DNA of 64,000 bases, taken from positions 62,001 to 126,000 of the forward strand of contig LS999826.1 of the NCBI GenBank assembly GCA_900537185.1. The letters run 5' to 3'. The translations under genes were made by a program, and so were the position numbers. This stretch comes from Cytophagales bacterium Alg240-R148 (GTDB taxonomy: Bacteria > Bacteroidota > Bacteroidia > Cytophagales > Cyclobacteriaceae). The notes beneath the pieces are model-generated. The model searched no databases. It had not been told where the DNA came from and was given only the letters and a program-made list of their open reading frames with translations. Positions 48,293 to 58,212 of the stretch are shown piece after piece (position 1 is the first letter of the stretch; every line of letters begins with the position of its first letter).

Positions 48293-49255
48293 TTGTTAGA
48301 ATTCATCGACATATCAAAAAAATACAAAGAGGAGGCTTGGGTGTTGCACCAAGTCTCTTTTTCATTGCAACAAGGCGAAGTTTTGTCCTTGGCAGGAGAG
48401 AGCGGGGTAGGGAAAACTACTATTCTGAATATCATCAGCGGAGGTTTGGCCTGGGACAAAGGCAAGGTGCTGGTCGATGGGGTCTATTTGACCCAGCCAT
48501 CTGAAAGGCTGTTGCATACTATTGATTCGGTTTCCATTGTATACCAAGACTTTAAACTCGATCCGTATAAAACTGTTTACGAACATGCCGCTTATCCATT
48601 CCGGTATCTGGTGGAAAAAGAGCAGCAAGAAGCAACATTGGATTTACTTGAATTATTGGAGCTTGGTAAATTGTCCGATAGGAAAATAAAAACCCTTTCT
48701 GGAGGGCAAAAGCAAAGACTCGCCATTGCAGGCGCATTGGGAGAAGACAAGCCAATTATTTTGTTAGATGAGCCTTTTAGTCAGTTGGATCACGGCATGA
48801 AAGAAAGGATGTTGCTGAACATTAAGGACTATATTAATCAAAAAGGCCGCTCTGCTATATTTGTGCTGCACCAACCGCAGGATGCATTGAGCATTTCGGA
48901 CAGAATAGCCGTGCTGCACAAAGGAAAGATGGTACAAGTAGGAAGTCCACAAGACCTGTACCACAGCCCTGTGAATGCCTATGTGGCCGCCCTTTTTGGG
49001 ATATGTAATTTTATCCCAACCAACAAAGGTGTGTTGGTGGTTCGACCTGAGCAGATAAGCCTAGGTAAAAGCAGCCAAAGCAAAGAGAAGGAGCTGGCCA
49101 TAATAAAAAGAGTTGTTTTTAAAGGTGGTCGCTATGCCGTTTACCTCCAAGCAAAACACGGAATAGTGGTGGCCGAAACAGCTACAGATGGACACAAGGT
49201 TGGAGAAATAGTATCTTTGAGTTATCCCAAATCAAAGGTCAAACAGCTGGATTAA
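48293..49255 (+). CDS. ABC transporter ATP-binding protein (PotA/FbpC-like), orphan
   Basis: A 320-residue ABC ATPase. Walker A is GESGVGKTT (from residue 35). The Q-loop follows in SIVYQDFKL. The signature is LSGGQKQRLAIAG, Walker B is IILLDEPFSQLD, and the switch His is in FVLHQPQDALSI. The C-terminal part after about residue 230 (GVLVVRPEQISLG and on) resembles the TOBE-type regulatory domain of polyamine, iron and sulfate importers. The start is a TTG at 48293; I see no ATG option. No permease or binding protein is next to it, so substrate and direction are unknown. It is probably co-transcribed with proline dehydrogenase. Confidence 0.87.
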   Translation: MLEFIDISKKYKEEAWVLHQVSFSLQQGEVLSLAGESGVGKTTILNIISGGLAWDKGKVLVDGVYLTQPSERLLHTIDSVSIVYQDFKLDPYKTVYEHAAYPFRYLVEKEQQEATLDLLELLELGKLSDRKIKTLSGGQKQRLAIAGALGEDKPIILLDEPFSQLDHGMKERMLLNIKDYINQKGRSAIFVLHQPQDALSISDRIAVLHKGKMVQVGSPQDLYHSPVNAYVAALFGICNFIPTNKGVLVVRPEQISLGKSSQSKEKELAIIKRVVFKGGRYAVYLQAKHGIVVAETATDGHKVGEIVSLSYPKSKVKQLD

Positions 49256-49319
49256 TATTTTTTTGGCAGGTTTTCACCTTTTGTTGCATCTTATTGGCCA
49301 TCAAAATTAAATTTCTTTC

Positions 49320-49357
49320 TATTTTTGCATCCTTATTCAAATTTTTATTGAATAGGG
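49320..49357 (+). promoter_or_regulatory. lysS promoter with a 5'-end stem-loop
   Basis: TATTTTTG at 49320-49327 is an exact -7 match, followed by CATCC. A TTG lies 23 nt further up (49294-49296). CCTTATTCAA (49331-49340) pairs with TTGAATAGGG (49348-49357) with one U·G. The hairpin would form at the very 5' end of the lysS mRNA. No Lys-codon leader frame is seen. Confidence 0.6.
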
Positions 49358-49385
49358 CTTATAATTAAAAATTAAATATACAATC

Positions 49386-51107
49386 ATGCACTTGAGCGAA
49401 CAGGAAATAGTAAGGCGCAATAGCAAAACCGCGCTTGAAGAGTTGGGGATCAACCCATACCCATCCGAACTTTTTGAAATCACCCATTCTTCAGAAGATA
49501 TTATGAAGAATTTTTCAGAAGAGAAGAAGGATGCGTTCAAGGAAGTTACCTTGGCTGGAAGGATCATGTCCTTAAGAAAACAAGGATCTGCCTCCTTTGC
49601 AGAGCTACAAGATTCAGTTGGAAGAATTCAAATGTACCTAAGAAGGGATGATATTTGTCCAGGTGAAGACAAAACAATGTACAATACCGTGTTCAAAAAG
49701 TTGTTGGATATTGGTGATTTTATTGGCATCAAAGGTTTTGTGTTTGTGACTCAAGTAGGACAAATTTCAATCCATGTACAGGAATTGGTGGTGTTATCCA
49801 AATCATTAAAACCACTGCCATTGCCTAAAACGGATAAAGACGGTGTAGTGCACGATGCATTTACGGATCCAGAAATGCGGTACAGACAGCGGTACGTAGA
49901 TTTGGTTGTGAACCCTGAGGTAAAAGACGCTTTTATCAAAAGAACTAAAATGGTAAATTCTATGAAAGAATACCTGAACGACAAAGGGTATTTAGAAGTA
50001 GAAACACCAATATTACAGCCATTGTATGGCGGTGCGGCTGCCAGGCCGTTTAAAACCCACCACAATACGCTTGACATGACCCTTTATTTGCGGATTGCCA
50101 ACGAATTGTACTTGAAAAGATTAATTGTTGGAGGGTTTGATGGGGTGTATGAATTTTCCAAAGATTTCAGAAACGAAGGTATGTCCAGGTTCCACAATCC
50201 TGAATTTACACAGGTCGAATTGTATGTAGCATACAAGGATTACAACTGGATGATGGACCTTGTGGAGGAAATGGTTGAGAAAGCGGCCATGGATTTACAC
50301 GGTACTACGAAGGTACAAGTAGGTGAAAATCAGATTGATTTTCAAAGACCATGGAAACGCTATACGATGTTTGAAGCGATTGAACATTTCACGGGAATTG
50401 ATATTTCTGAAATGGACGAGGTTGAATTGAGAAAAACAGCCAAAGCCCTGCAGGTACCTATAGACGAGACCATGGCCAAGGGTAAGTTAATAGATGAAAT
50501 ATTTGGTGAAAAGTGTGAGGGCCAGTTAATTCAGCCAACATTTATTACGGACTATCCAGTAGAAATGTCTCCTTTAGCAAAAAAACATAGAGAAAAGGAA
50601 GGCTTAGTAGAAAGATTCGAAGCCATTGCCAATGGGAAGGAAATTTGTAATTCTTTTTCTGAATTGAACGACCCAATTGACCAACGCAAAAGATTTGAAG
50701 AGCAATTGGAGTTAGGCAAGAGAGGCGATGATGAAGCGATGACATTGGATGAAGACTTTCTTAGAGCGTTAGAATATGGGATGCCTCCAACCGCAGGGTT
50801 GGGTATTGGAATTGATCGACTTTCCATGATTATGACCAATTCCAACTCAATCCAAGATGTTTTGTTTTTTCCTCAAATGAAACCGGAGAAAAAAGAAGTG
50901 TTTGCCACTTTAGAAGAGTATACTGCTATCGGGGTCAGGGAAGAGTTGGTTCCAATTCTTCAAAAGTTGGGGTACTTGACAATTGAAGGATTAAAAGAGG
51001 CCAACACCAATAAGTTGTTCAACGATGTATGTGGAACCAGAAAGAAAATGAAATTGAAGGATGTGAAAAACCCTTCTAAAGAAGAAGTAGAAAGTTGGTT
51101 GGATTAA
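49386..51107 (+). CDS. lysS: Lysyl-tRNA synthetase, class II
   Basis: A 573-residue LysRS that charges tRNA-Lys. An N-terminal OB-fold anticodon-binding domain ([20 protein letters not shown]) comes first. The class II catalytic core has motif 1 near [20 protein letters not shown], motif 2 in [20 protein letters not shown], and motif 3 in [15 protein letters not shown]. About 60-70 residues extend past motif 3, including a C-terminal stretch ([20 protein letters not shown] and on). This is longer than the E. coli enzyme and is seen in many Bacteroidota. It is a single gene with its own promoter and terminator. Confidence 0.98.
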   Translation: MHLSEQEIVRRNSKTALEELGINPYPSELFEITHSSEDIMKNFSEEKKDAFKEVTLAGRIMSLRKQGSASFAELQDSVGRIQMYLRRDDICPGEDKTMYNTVFKKLLDIGDFIGIKGFVFVTQVGQISIHVQELVVLSKSLKPLPLPKTDKDGVVHDAFTDPEMRYRQRYVDLVVNPEVKDAFIKRTKMVNSMKEYLNDKGYLEVETPILQPLYGGAAARPFKTHHNTLDMTLYLRIANELYLKRLIVGGFDGVYEFSKDFRNEGMSRFHNPEFTQVELYVAYKDYNWMMDLVEEMVEKAAMDLHGTTKVQVGENQIDFQRPWKRYTMFEAIEHFTGIDISEMDEVELRKTAKALQVPIDETMAKGKLIDEIFGEKCEGQLIQPTFITDYPVEMSPLAKKHREKEGLVERFEAIANGKEICNSFSELNDPIDQRKRFEEQLELGKRGDDEAMTLDEDFLRALEYGMPPTAGLGIGIDRLSMIMTNSNSIQDVLFFPQMKPEKKEVFATLEEYTAIGVREELVPILQKLGYLTIEGLKEANTNKLFNDVCGTRKKMKLKDVKNPSKEEVESWLD

Positions 51108-51129
51108 AGAACCAATAAAATTTGTAAGG

Positions 51130-51158
51130 AAGGCGGCCAAGTGGTCGCCTTTTTTTTG
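51130..51158 (+). terminator. Terminator of lysS
   Basis: AGGCGGCC (51131-51138) and GGTCGCCT (51143-51150) pair with one G·U around loop AAGT, followed by T to 51157. The opposite strand lacks a T run, so it does not obviously end the convergent lptD gene. Confidence 0.85.
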
Positions 51159-51159
51159 T

Positions 51160-53859
51160 TTAAAAGTTTGCTGTTGCGTTGCGCTGCTTACTTAACTTTA
51201 AATCTTGTAACATAGAGGACTTAACCCTAATGGTAAAGTTATAAGATTGGAACCTTCCGAAAGGTACCCAAGATAAGTTCATCTCCCAGCAATGTAAATC
51301 CCTAATTATAGAGAAGTTGGTTTGCGTAAACTCCCTGTTTTGAAAGTCATAACCTGAGGTGAATGCCAACTTCCATTTCTGTGTTAAAGACATGTTTCCA
51401 GAAAAGTTTAGTGCTTGTGTAATTTGTGCTTTTAAATACCCTGCTTTGGAGTAGCTAAGGCTGTAGTTGAGGCGCAAGTCCCAAGGGATGTCAAAGGACA
51501 CATAGGCATTTGGGTTGTTGAGTATCGCCTGTTTATCTGCTTCCGAGAAGTTAGAGTCGTTGACTTTGTCTTCAATTGATTTTTGCCCTTCTCTGGATTT
51601 TGGGTTAAAACTGGTGGAAAAGGCAATGGACATTCTAGACAATTGGCCAATGCCCTGTCCTGAATTCCATGCGTATTGGCTTATTTTTGTTTGATCAATT
51701 ACATCTTCTCCATTTTCATCTTGGTAAATGGGTGCGTTTAGTACATAAACATAAGGGTCCAAAGTACCACTCATGCTTAAGTTGACTTTCTTTTTAAATA
51801 TGCTGGTATTGGCTCTAAAACTAATGGGGGCTAGTTGAAAGGAGTCCGCCAAAAAATTATAAGAACTGCTAAACCCAAAACCGTTTAATATCGGTACCTT
51901 TTTTACTGTGTTACTTGTGTCTCTTTTGCTTAACTTCTTCATTTCTAGCGTGTTATTGACGCCAAATGACAAGGTAGCTGATTTTCCAGTGCCCGGTGTT
52001 CCGTACACAAAGCCATCGTATCGCGACTTCAGGAAGGTGTTGTCTGGATTTTCAGGATCCACCACCGTTTGGTAGTAATCGTATTGTGCTTCGCTAAAAT
52101 CAGGCCGCATACTAAAGCCTACGGAAGGGTTCATGATGTGCCGAATGGCTTTGACCCGCCCCTTTTTGAAAAGGTAGGTCCCGAAAATTCTAGTATTAAT
52201 CCCGGCACTAAAAGAATAGTCGTAGACTCGGTTAAAACCATCTATTTCTCTAGAAACAGGTTGGTCCAACTCACTGTCATAACTCCAATCTAATTTTTTA
52301 AAATACCACCTTTCGGTGTAAGACATAGACGGGCTCAGCGTTAAATACTTTAAAAATTTGACTGAAGTACTTAATGGAATAGAATGCTGGATGCCTTTTT
52401 TAGAGTTTTCGAACAATACTGGTAGTGTTTCAAAATTGAAGGGAGCAATACTGTCTTGGGTTACATCGGTTCCGATTTTGCCTAAATTATTGTTGATCCT
52501 ATTGGTACCTTTCATTGCCCAACGCAAGTTTAATTTTTGGTACCACGTTTTAGCGGGTTGATTTTTTTTTCTGAACGGATAAATGTTCTCCATGTTCATA
52601 CTCATATCTGGAAGTAGTAAATCTACTTCATTGGTGGTGACATCCTGGCTGTGTCTTGCATTCAGCCCCATGGAAAAGGGAGTGCCCCTGAAAGTTTTAG
52701 AATAGGAGATGTTAGAAGATATTTTTCTAGTTGTGTTTTGTTCTATGCTTAAGTTGTTGTTTTGGTTGTAGGTAGAAGTTGCCGCATTAACTGAAGCAGA
52801 AAAACGAGAACTGCCCTTGGATTGTGGGGAATGCGACCAATTGATTACAAAATCATTTCTTATATCGTCCGTATCTTCAATTTTGGAAGAAGGTTTTAAT
52901 TTGGTGTAATTGAACATGAAATTACCGGTGTAGGCATACCTTTTTTTGTAGGGTACATCCAACTTTAATCCAAAACCACCTTTGCTATAAATATCCCCAG
53001 TTAGTTTGACCTTAAAATACTCGTTAACGTCAAAGAAATATCCTCCTTCTTTTAAAAAAAATCCCCTGAGTTTTTCTTCTCCATAAGAAGGAATGATCAA
53101 GCCTGAAGTACTTTCGTTTTGGGCAGGGAATAACCCAAATGGGAAAAAGAGTGGGGTTGGTACATCGTTCACTTCCATATAAAACGGTCCTGAAATTAAT
53201 TTATCTCCAGGAATGGCTTTTGTCTTTTTGGACCGAATTAAATAATGAGGGTGCTCTAAGTTACACGTTGTATAGGTATTGTTGATACTAAAGAGTTCAT
53301 TGTGCTCATTTTTATACACTTCTTCGCCGGCTACAATGCCTTCGCCTTGTTCTGTGACAATTCCAGTAATGTAGGCCCTGCTCGATTTATAATTGTAAGA
53401 CATTCCGGTAGTGGTATAGGTCTCGGCTCCGTTAAAAAAAATGGGTTGGCCTATGTCATTTCCTGTTGAGTCTTTAATTCCTCGGGCGGTGATTAAGTTT
53501 TTATTCCAATCTATTTCTATTTCAGCTGCTTCCATCTTAATTTCGCCATAATCGATTTTGGCATTGCCATATAGAAATACTTTTTTCCCGTCCAAGCTGA
53601 AGCGCATGGAGTCTTCGGACGAATAATTGATTGTGCTTTCTATCCCTGTTTCGGGTTGTTTTAAGGCTACCGTATCGCTAACTTGGGAGATAAGAGAATC
53701 TTTTGGATCGAGAATTGTAGTATCTTGAATAAACGGTTTTTGATTCAAGGTAGAATCAGGAACATTTAATTCTATTTCAGGCGTTTGGGCAGCGGCCCAT
53801 TCAAAATGAGTAAAAAATGTTACCAAAAATAATATGACTGTCCCGAACTTCTTGACCAA
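51160..53859 (-). CDS. Putative LPS-assembly outer-membrane protein LptD
   Basis: A protein of about 899 residues with a signal peptide (KKFGTVILFLVTFF, ending AAAQ). An OstA/LptA-like beta-jellyroll region follows (FSLDGKKVFLYGNAKIDYGE, MEAAEIEIDWNKNLITARGI). A long beta-barrel domain ends in Phe. This layout matches the LptD-like family of Bacteroidota, which inserts lipopolysaccharide into the outer leaflet. The start is uncertain. I chose the TTG at 53859, which puts two lysines before the signal-peptide core. The ATG at 53952 or the frame opening at 54018 would give a long N-terminus overlapping the divergent amidase. Its neighbours, the amidase and MlaD, are also envelope genes. Confidence 0.85.
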   Translation of the reverse strand: MVKKFGTVILFLVTFFTHFEWAAAQTPEIELNVPDSTLNQKPFIQDTTILDPKDSLISQVSDTVALKQPETGIESTINYSSEDSMRFSLDGKKVFLYGNAKIDYGEIKMEAAEIEIDWNKNLITARGIKDSTGNDIGQPIFFNGAETYTTTGMSYNYKSSRAYITGIVTEQGEGIVAGEEVYKNEHNELFSINNTYTTCNLEHPHYLIRSKKTKAIPGDKLISGPFYMEVNDVPTPLFFPFGLFPAQNESTSGLIIPSYGEEKLRGFFLKEGGYFFDVNEYFKVKLTGDIYSKGGFGLKLDVPYKKRYAYTGNFMFNYTKLKPSSKIEDTDDIRNDFVINWSHSPQSKGSSRFSASVNAATSTYNQNNNLSIEQNTTRKISSNISYSKTFRGTPFSMGLNARHSQDVTTNEVDLLLPDMSMNMENIYPFRKKNQPAKTWYQKLNLRWAMKGTNRINNNLGKIGTDVTQDSIAPFNFETLPVLFENSKKGIQHSIPLSTSVKFLKYLTLSPSMSYTERWYFKKLDWSYDSELDQPVSREIDGFNRVYDYSFSAGINTRIFGTYLFKKGRVKAIRHIMNPSVGFSMRPDFSEAQYDYYQTVVDPENPDNTFLKSRYDGFVYGTPGTGKSATLSFGVNNTLEMKKLSKRDTSNTVKKVPILNGFGFSSSYNFLADSFQLAPISFRANTSIFKKKVNLSMSGTLDPYVYVLNAPIYQDENGEDVIDQTKISQYAWNSGQGIGQLSRMSIAFSTSFNPKSREGQKSIEDKVNDSNFSEADKQAILNNPNAYVSFDIPWDLRLNYSLSYSKAGYLKAQITQALNFSGNMSLTQKWKLAFTSGYDFQNREFTQTNFSIIRDLHCWEMNLSWVPFGRFQSYNFTIRVKSSMLQDLKLSKQRNATANF

Positions 53860-53923
53860 TGGTTTTAATTTATTTTCCTGCTCTTTCCGATTTAGAGAAA
53901 ATTTTACAATTTTGCGTAAAGTT

Positions 53924-54736
53924 ATGGCAATAACTTGTAACAACCGAATCATCGTGAAAAATATTAGATACATTTTTCTGGTAGCAGCAATAACCCTGCT
54001 AAAAATAAATCCAAGCATTTATGCGCAGGATTATGTCGTAAAAACAGTGGTCATAGACGCCGGCCATGGAGGGAAAGATCCTGGTACCCATGGTAAGTAT
54101 ACGAACGAAAAAGACATCGCCTTAAAGGTGGCGCTGAAAGTGGGGCAATACATAGAAGAGCACATAGAAGGTGTCAAAGTTATTTACACCAGAAAAACAG
54201 ATGTTTTTGTGGAGTTAATGGATAGGGCCAAAATTGCGAACGACAACAATGCGGACTTGTTCATTTCCATTCATTGCAACGCGTTGGGCAAGTCAACTGT
54301 CAAAGGAACAGAGACCTATGTCATGGCAGTAAAAAATACAGATCGTAATTTTGAGGTTGCAAAGAGAGAAAATTCTGTAATTTTGTTGGAAGATAATTAC
54401 GAAGAGAATTACCAAGGGTTGGATTTGGAAAAACCAGAGTCCTATATTTTGTTTAGCCTCACCCAGTCTGCTTACCAAGCGAGTAGTATTTTATTTGCAG
54501 ATAAGGTAGAAGAACAATTGGGCAAACGGGCGGGTAGAAAAAGTTTAGGGGTAAAACAATCCAGTTTGTATGTGTTGTGGAATACCGCTATGCCAAGTGC
54601 ATTGATTGAAATTGGTTATTTGACCAACCCTGGAGAAGAAAAAGAGTTAAATGACGAGAAAATTCAGGATTATATTGCCTCTGCAATCTTTCGGGCATTC
54701 AGAGATTATAAAACAGAAGTAGAATCTTTAAACTAA
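53924..54736 (+). CDS. N-acetylmuramoyl-L-alanine amidase (AmiC-type, Amidase_3)
   Basis: A 270-residue zinc amidase that cuts the bond between MurNAc and the stem peptide. Zinc ligands are the His of VVIDAGHGGKDPGTHG, the Glu of TNEKDIALKVALKVG, and the His of LFISIHCNALGKS. The catalytic Glu is in ALIEIGYLTNPGEEK. A hydrophobic export signal (RYIFLVAAITLLKI, ending IYAQ) precedes the domain. I start at the ATG at 53924; the frame is open further upstream but enters lptD. An MCE protein gene follows 6 bp downstream. Likely role: cell separation or wall turnover in the periplasm. Confidence 0.93.
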   Translation: MAITCNNRIIVKNIRYIFLVAAITLLKINPSIYAQDYVVKTVVIDAGHGGKDPGTHGKYTNEKDIALKVALKVGQYIEEHIEGVKVIYTRKTDVFVELMDRAKIANDNNADLFISIHCNALGKSTVKGTETYVMAVKNTDRNFEVAKRENSVILLEDNYEENYQGLDLEKPESYILFSLTQSAYQASSILFADKVEEQLGKRAGRKSLGVKQSSLYVLWNTAMPSALIEIGYLTNPGEEKELNDEKIQDYIASAIFRAFRDYKTEVESLN

Positions 54737-54742
54737 CATCAA

Positions 54743-55705
54743 GTGAAATACACTAAGGAATTTAAGGTTGGGCTGTTTGCTATAGTAATGATTGCCGGTT
54801 TGTATATCGGTTTTAATTATTTGAAAGGAATCGACTTTTTCTCGGATACAAAAAAATACTATGTACTGTACAACAATGTTGGTGGGCTAAACATCTCCAA
54901 TCCCGTATCGATTAATGGATTCAAGGTTGGAACGGTCAGTGATATTGAAATTTTACAAAGAAACAACAACCAGATTTTAGTCGAACTGTCGTTGAAGGGA
55001 GATATTGTAGTTGGTAAAAATGCAGTGGCAACCCTAGATAGTGACTTTTTGGGGGCTATGTCCATTGTGATTGGTGCAGGGGATATAACGGAACCAGCCT
55101 TGCCTCTTGATACCATAAGAGGCGCATTGGATAGAGGGATACAAGATATTCTAAAGGACAGTGCCTTGCCTGTAGCGGATAATTTGCAGGCCACGATTCA
55201 AAAATTAAATACGTTTTTAGACACCCTGAATGGGAATGGAGAAAACCTGCACCTCGCCATTGAAAACTTAAAGAAAACGACCAACCAGTCTAATATTTTA
55301 ATGTATGAGACTAGGAAAAATTTATCTACTGTTTTGGGCAACATGAACAACACCATGAGCAGTCTGAATGAAAGAATAACCGAATTGAAACCAACCATAC
55401 AAAAGTACGGCGCTTTGGCAGATTCGCTTAAGTCTTTGAATATCCAACCAACCATAGACAAACTGGGCGCCACAGTGGACAGTTTACAGCAGGCAGTAAA
55501 TGCCATCAACACAGCTGACGGTACCTTGGGCAAGCTAATTAGGAACGATAGTTTGTACAACAATATGAACAGCACTTTTGAAAACCTGGATAAATTAATG
55601 ATCCACATCAATGAAAATCCTAAACATTTTTTCGGCCCATTAGGAAAAAGTAAGAAGAAAATAGAAAAAGAGAAAAGGAAGGAAGCCAAAAAGCAAGGGG
55701 ACTAA
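54743..55705 (+). CDS. MlaD/MCE family lipid-transport protein
   Basis: A 320-residue protein anchored by one N-terminal helix (FKVGLFAIVMIAGLYIGFNY). The MCE domain is recognised by YYVLYNNVGGLNISNPVSIN and GFKVGTVSDIEIL. A long helical region with repeated heptad-like segments follows. The C-terminus is very basic (KSKKKIEKEKRKEAKKQ). MCE proteins form rings that move phospholipids across the periplasm with an MlaE permease and MlaF ATPase, neither of which is here. The start is GTG at 54743, 6 bp after the amidase. Confidence 0.92.
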   Translation: MKYTKEFKVGLFAIVMIAGLYIGFNYLKGIDFFSDTKKYYVLYNNVGGLNISNPVSINGFKVGTVSDIEILQRNNNQILVELSLKGDIVVGKNAVATLDSDFLGAMSIVIGAGDITEPALPLDTIRGALDRGIQDILKDSALPVADNLQATIQKLNTFLDTLNGNGENLHLAIENLKKTTNQSNILMYETRKNLSTVLGNMNNTMSSLNERITELKPTIQKYGALADSLKSLNIQPTIDKLGATVDSLQQAVNAINTADGTLGKLIRNDSLYNNMNSTFENLDKLMIHINENPKHFFGPLGKSKKKIEKEKRKEAKKQGD

Positions 55706-55743
55706 CTTTTTTATATGCGCACAACCCAAATAAACCCAAAAAA

Positions 55744-57369
55744 ATGGATCTTGAGTTTAACAAAAACGAAGACGCCAACAAACAACTTGTGTACCAGCTT
55801 GAAGGTAAGCTGAAAAAAGTGCATTTAGGAGGAGGCGAAAAAAAAATAGAAAAACACCACAGCAAAGGAAAACTTACCGCTCGCGAACGCATTGATTATT
55901 TAACCGATGAAGGGAGCGACTTTTTAGAAATCGCTGCGTTTGCAGGCGACGGCATGTATTTGGAACACGGAGGCTGTCCGTCGGCAGGCGTTGTTACAGG
56001 TATAGGATATGTTGCAGGGAAACAATGTGTGTTGGTGGCCAATGATGCCACTGTTAAAGCTGGAGCATGGTTTCCAATTACAGCCAAAAAGAATTTAAGA
56101 GCACAAGAAATTGCAATGGAAAACCATCTGCCTATCATTTATTTGGTGGATAGTGCCGGGGTATTTTTGCCTATGCAAGATGAGATATTTCCTGATAAAG
56201 AGCATTTTGGCAGACAATTTAGGAACAATGCTAAGATGTCTTCTATGGGCATTGTACAAATAGCGGCTATTATGGGCAGCTGTGTAGCAGGTGGGGCATA
56301 TTTGCCCATAATGTCCGACGAAGCCTTGATTGTAGATAAAACTGGATCTATATTCTTGGCAGGTTCTTACCTGGTTAAAGCGGCCATAGGAGAGAGTGTA
56401 GATAACGAAACCCTTGGAGGTGCCACTACCCATTGTGAAATATCGGGCGTAACCGATAACAAATTTGATAACGATGCATCCTGTTTGGATTACATCAAAA
56501 ATTTGATGGATAAAGTTGGCGCTTCTGCACAGGCTGGTTTTGACAAAAAAGAAGCCAAACCGCCAAAGAAAGATCCAAACGAACTGTATGGTGTGTTTCC
56601 AAACAGCAGGGTAAAACCGTATGATGTAAAAGACATTATTGAACGCATTGTGGATGATTCTGAGTTAGATGAATACAAAGCAGAATATGGTAAAACCATT
56701 GTGTGTGGTACAGCAAGAATTGAAGGATGGGCAGTAGGAATTGTTGCCAACCAACGCAATGTTGTGAAAACAAAAAAAGGGGAAATGCAAATGGGCGGGG
56801 TCATCTATTCAGACTCTGCTGACAAAGCGGCCCGTTTTATTATGAATTGCAACCAAAGGAAGATTCCATTGGTTTTTATTCAGGACGTTAGTGGGTTTAT
56901 GGTGGGCAGCCATGCAGAACATGGAGGCATCATTAAGGACGGGGCTAAGATGGTCAATGCCATGGCCAATAGCACGGTGCCAAAATTCACTATAGTTACA
57001 GGTAACTCGTATGGGGCGGGCAATTATGCCATGTGCGGAAAAGCGTATGATCCAAGGTTGATCTTTTCGTGGCCCAATGCACAAATGGCAGTGATGAGTG
57101 GAGCCTCTGCCGCCAAAACCTTGCTTCAAATTAAGGTGGCCACGGAAAAAGCAAAGGGGCATGAAGTAAGCAAAGAAGAGGAAATAGCGCTTTTAAAGGA
57201 AATTACAGACAAGTACGATTCAGAGTTGAGCCCGTATTATGCAGCATCTAGGCTGTGGGTAGATGGTGTGATTGATCCAAAGGATACCCGTAGAAATTTG
57301 GCTATGGGTATTGAAGCTGCCAACCACGCGCCCTTGGAGAAATTTAATGTAGGAGTAATTCAAACATAA
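55744..57369 (+). CDS. Acyl-CoA carboxylase beta subunit, methylcrotonyl-CoA carboxylase-like
   Basis: A 541-residue carboxyltransferase. It shares only the general plan with the gene at 37927. The first half has [40 protein letters not shown] and VDSAGVFLPMQDEIFPDKEH, the second GGVIYSDSADKAARFIMNCN, IQDVSGFMVGSHAEHGGIIK and NSYGAGNYAMCGKAYDPRLI. The AGAWFP and VFLP...Q patterns are typical of the MccB-like group, which carboxylates branched or longer acyl-CoA. Substrate assignment is by family resemblance only. The neighbours do not encode leucine-degradation enzymes. A transglutaminase-like gene follows after 9 bp. Confidence 0.9.
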   Translation: MDLEFNKNEDANKQLVYQLEGKLKKVHLGGGEKKIEKHHSKGKLTARERIDYLTDEGSDFLEIAAFAGDGMYLEHGGCPSAGVVTGIGYVAGKQCVLVANDATVKAGAWFPITAKKNLRAQEIAMENHLPIIYLVDSAGVFLPMQDEIFPDKEHFGRQFRNNAKMSSMGIVQIAAIMGSCVAGGAYLPIMSDEALIVDKTGSIFLAGSYLVKAAIGESVDNETLGGATTHCEISGVTDNKFDNDASCLDYIKNLMDKVGASAQAGFDKKEAKPPKKDPNELYGVFPNSRVKPYDVKDIIERIVDDSELDEYKAEYGKTIVCGTARIEGWAVGIVANQRNVVKTKKGEMQMGGVIYSDSADKAARFIMNCNQRKIPLVFIQDVSGFMVGSHAEHGGIIKDGAKMVNAMANSTVPKFTIVTGNSYGAGNYAMCGKAYDPRLIFSWPNAQMAVMSGASAAKTLLQIKVATEKAKGHEVSKEEEIALLKEITDKYDSELSPYYAASRLWVDGVIDPKDTRRNLAMGIEAANHAPLEKFNVGVIQT

Positions 57370-57378
57370 TAGAAATAA

Positions 57379-58212
57379 ATGACTGAAAGTGAACTGAAAG
57401 CACTGGTGTCTTTACTGGACGATGACGATGAACGCGTATTAAAAGAAATCCAGAATAAAATTCTTTCTTTAGGAACGGAAGTGATTCCGTTCCTAGAAAA
57501 GGAATGGGATACCAATGAAAGAGAAAACACCCAAGGTAGAATAGAGGAGATTTTACACACTTTGCAGTTTGATCTTCTGAAGGAAAGGTTGAACACATGG
57601 GTGAAAACAGAAGAGCGGGACTTGCTCGAAGGCATGTGGCTCATAGCAACTTTTCAGTACCCTGGCCTTAGGTTGGGAACCATTAAAAAAGACCTCGAGC
57701 AACTTTATTACGATGTTTGGATGGAAATGCGCTCTGAAATGGCTCCATTTGATCAGGTTAAAATTTTAAACTCTGTTTTTTTTAACAAACTTAAGTTTAA
57801 AGGAAATAGTAAAAGTTTTCACGCTCCAGATAATTCGTTTATTAACAGAATCTTAGAGTCAAAAATGAGCAACCCTATTGGTTTGTGTGTGGTGTACATG
57901 CTCATTGCACAAAAGCTTAAGATGCCCATAAAAGGCGTAAATTTACCTCGTATTTTTATACTTTTGGCACAGTACGATAATTTTCCGGATTTTTATATCA
58001 ATGTGTACAACCGTGGTTTGATCATTACCAAAGAAGACATCGACCACTACCTCAACGAACTTACCATTGCTTCGTCCGAAAGATATTATGTTCCTTGTAG
58101 TAATTTAGAAATTGTTAAAAGGGTGCTGCGCAACCTGATTATGGCCTTTGATTCAAGAGAGGAGCACCAAAAGGCGGAAGAAATTAAAATTCTTTTAGAG
58201 TTACTAGTGTAA
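57379..58212 (+). CDS. Transglutaminase-like protein of the SirB1 family
   Basis: A 277-residue cytoplasmic protein. Residues about 1-70 form helices resembling a HEAT-like repeat (LVSLLDDDDERVLKEIQNKI). The middle matches the SirB1/Transglut_core2 domain: FNKLKFKGNSK and MSNPIGLCVVYMLIAQKLKM followed by PIKGVNLPRIFILLAQY. The family is widespread, but its reaction is not known. The canonical catalytic triad is not obvious here. It lies 9 bp after a carboxyltransferase gene and ends flush with the convergent next gene. Confidence 0.78.
   Translation: MTESELKALVSLLDDDDERVLKEIQNKILSLGTEVIPFLEKEWDTNERENTQGRIEEILHTLQFDLLKERLNTWVKTEERDLLEGMWLIATFQYPGLRLGTIKKDLEQLYYDVWMEMRSEMAPFDQVKILNSVFFNKLKFKGNSKSFHAPDNSFINRILESKMSNPIGLCVVYMLIAQKLKMPIKGVNLPRIFILLAQYDNFPDFYINVYNRGLIITKEDIDHYLNELTIASSERYYVPCSNLEIVKRVLRNLIMAFDSREEHQKAEEIKILLELLV

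Noticed and set aside
51130-51158. The lysS terminator as a two-way terminator also serving lptD
   Set aside because: The minus-strand side lacks a T run after the stem.
55198-55689. A 163-codon open frame on the minus strand inside mlaD
   Set aside because: It is an antisense shadow. Its hydrophobic look comes from the reverse of Lys- and Asn-rich codons.
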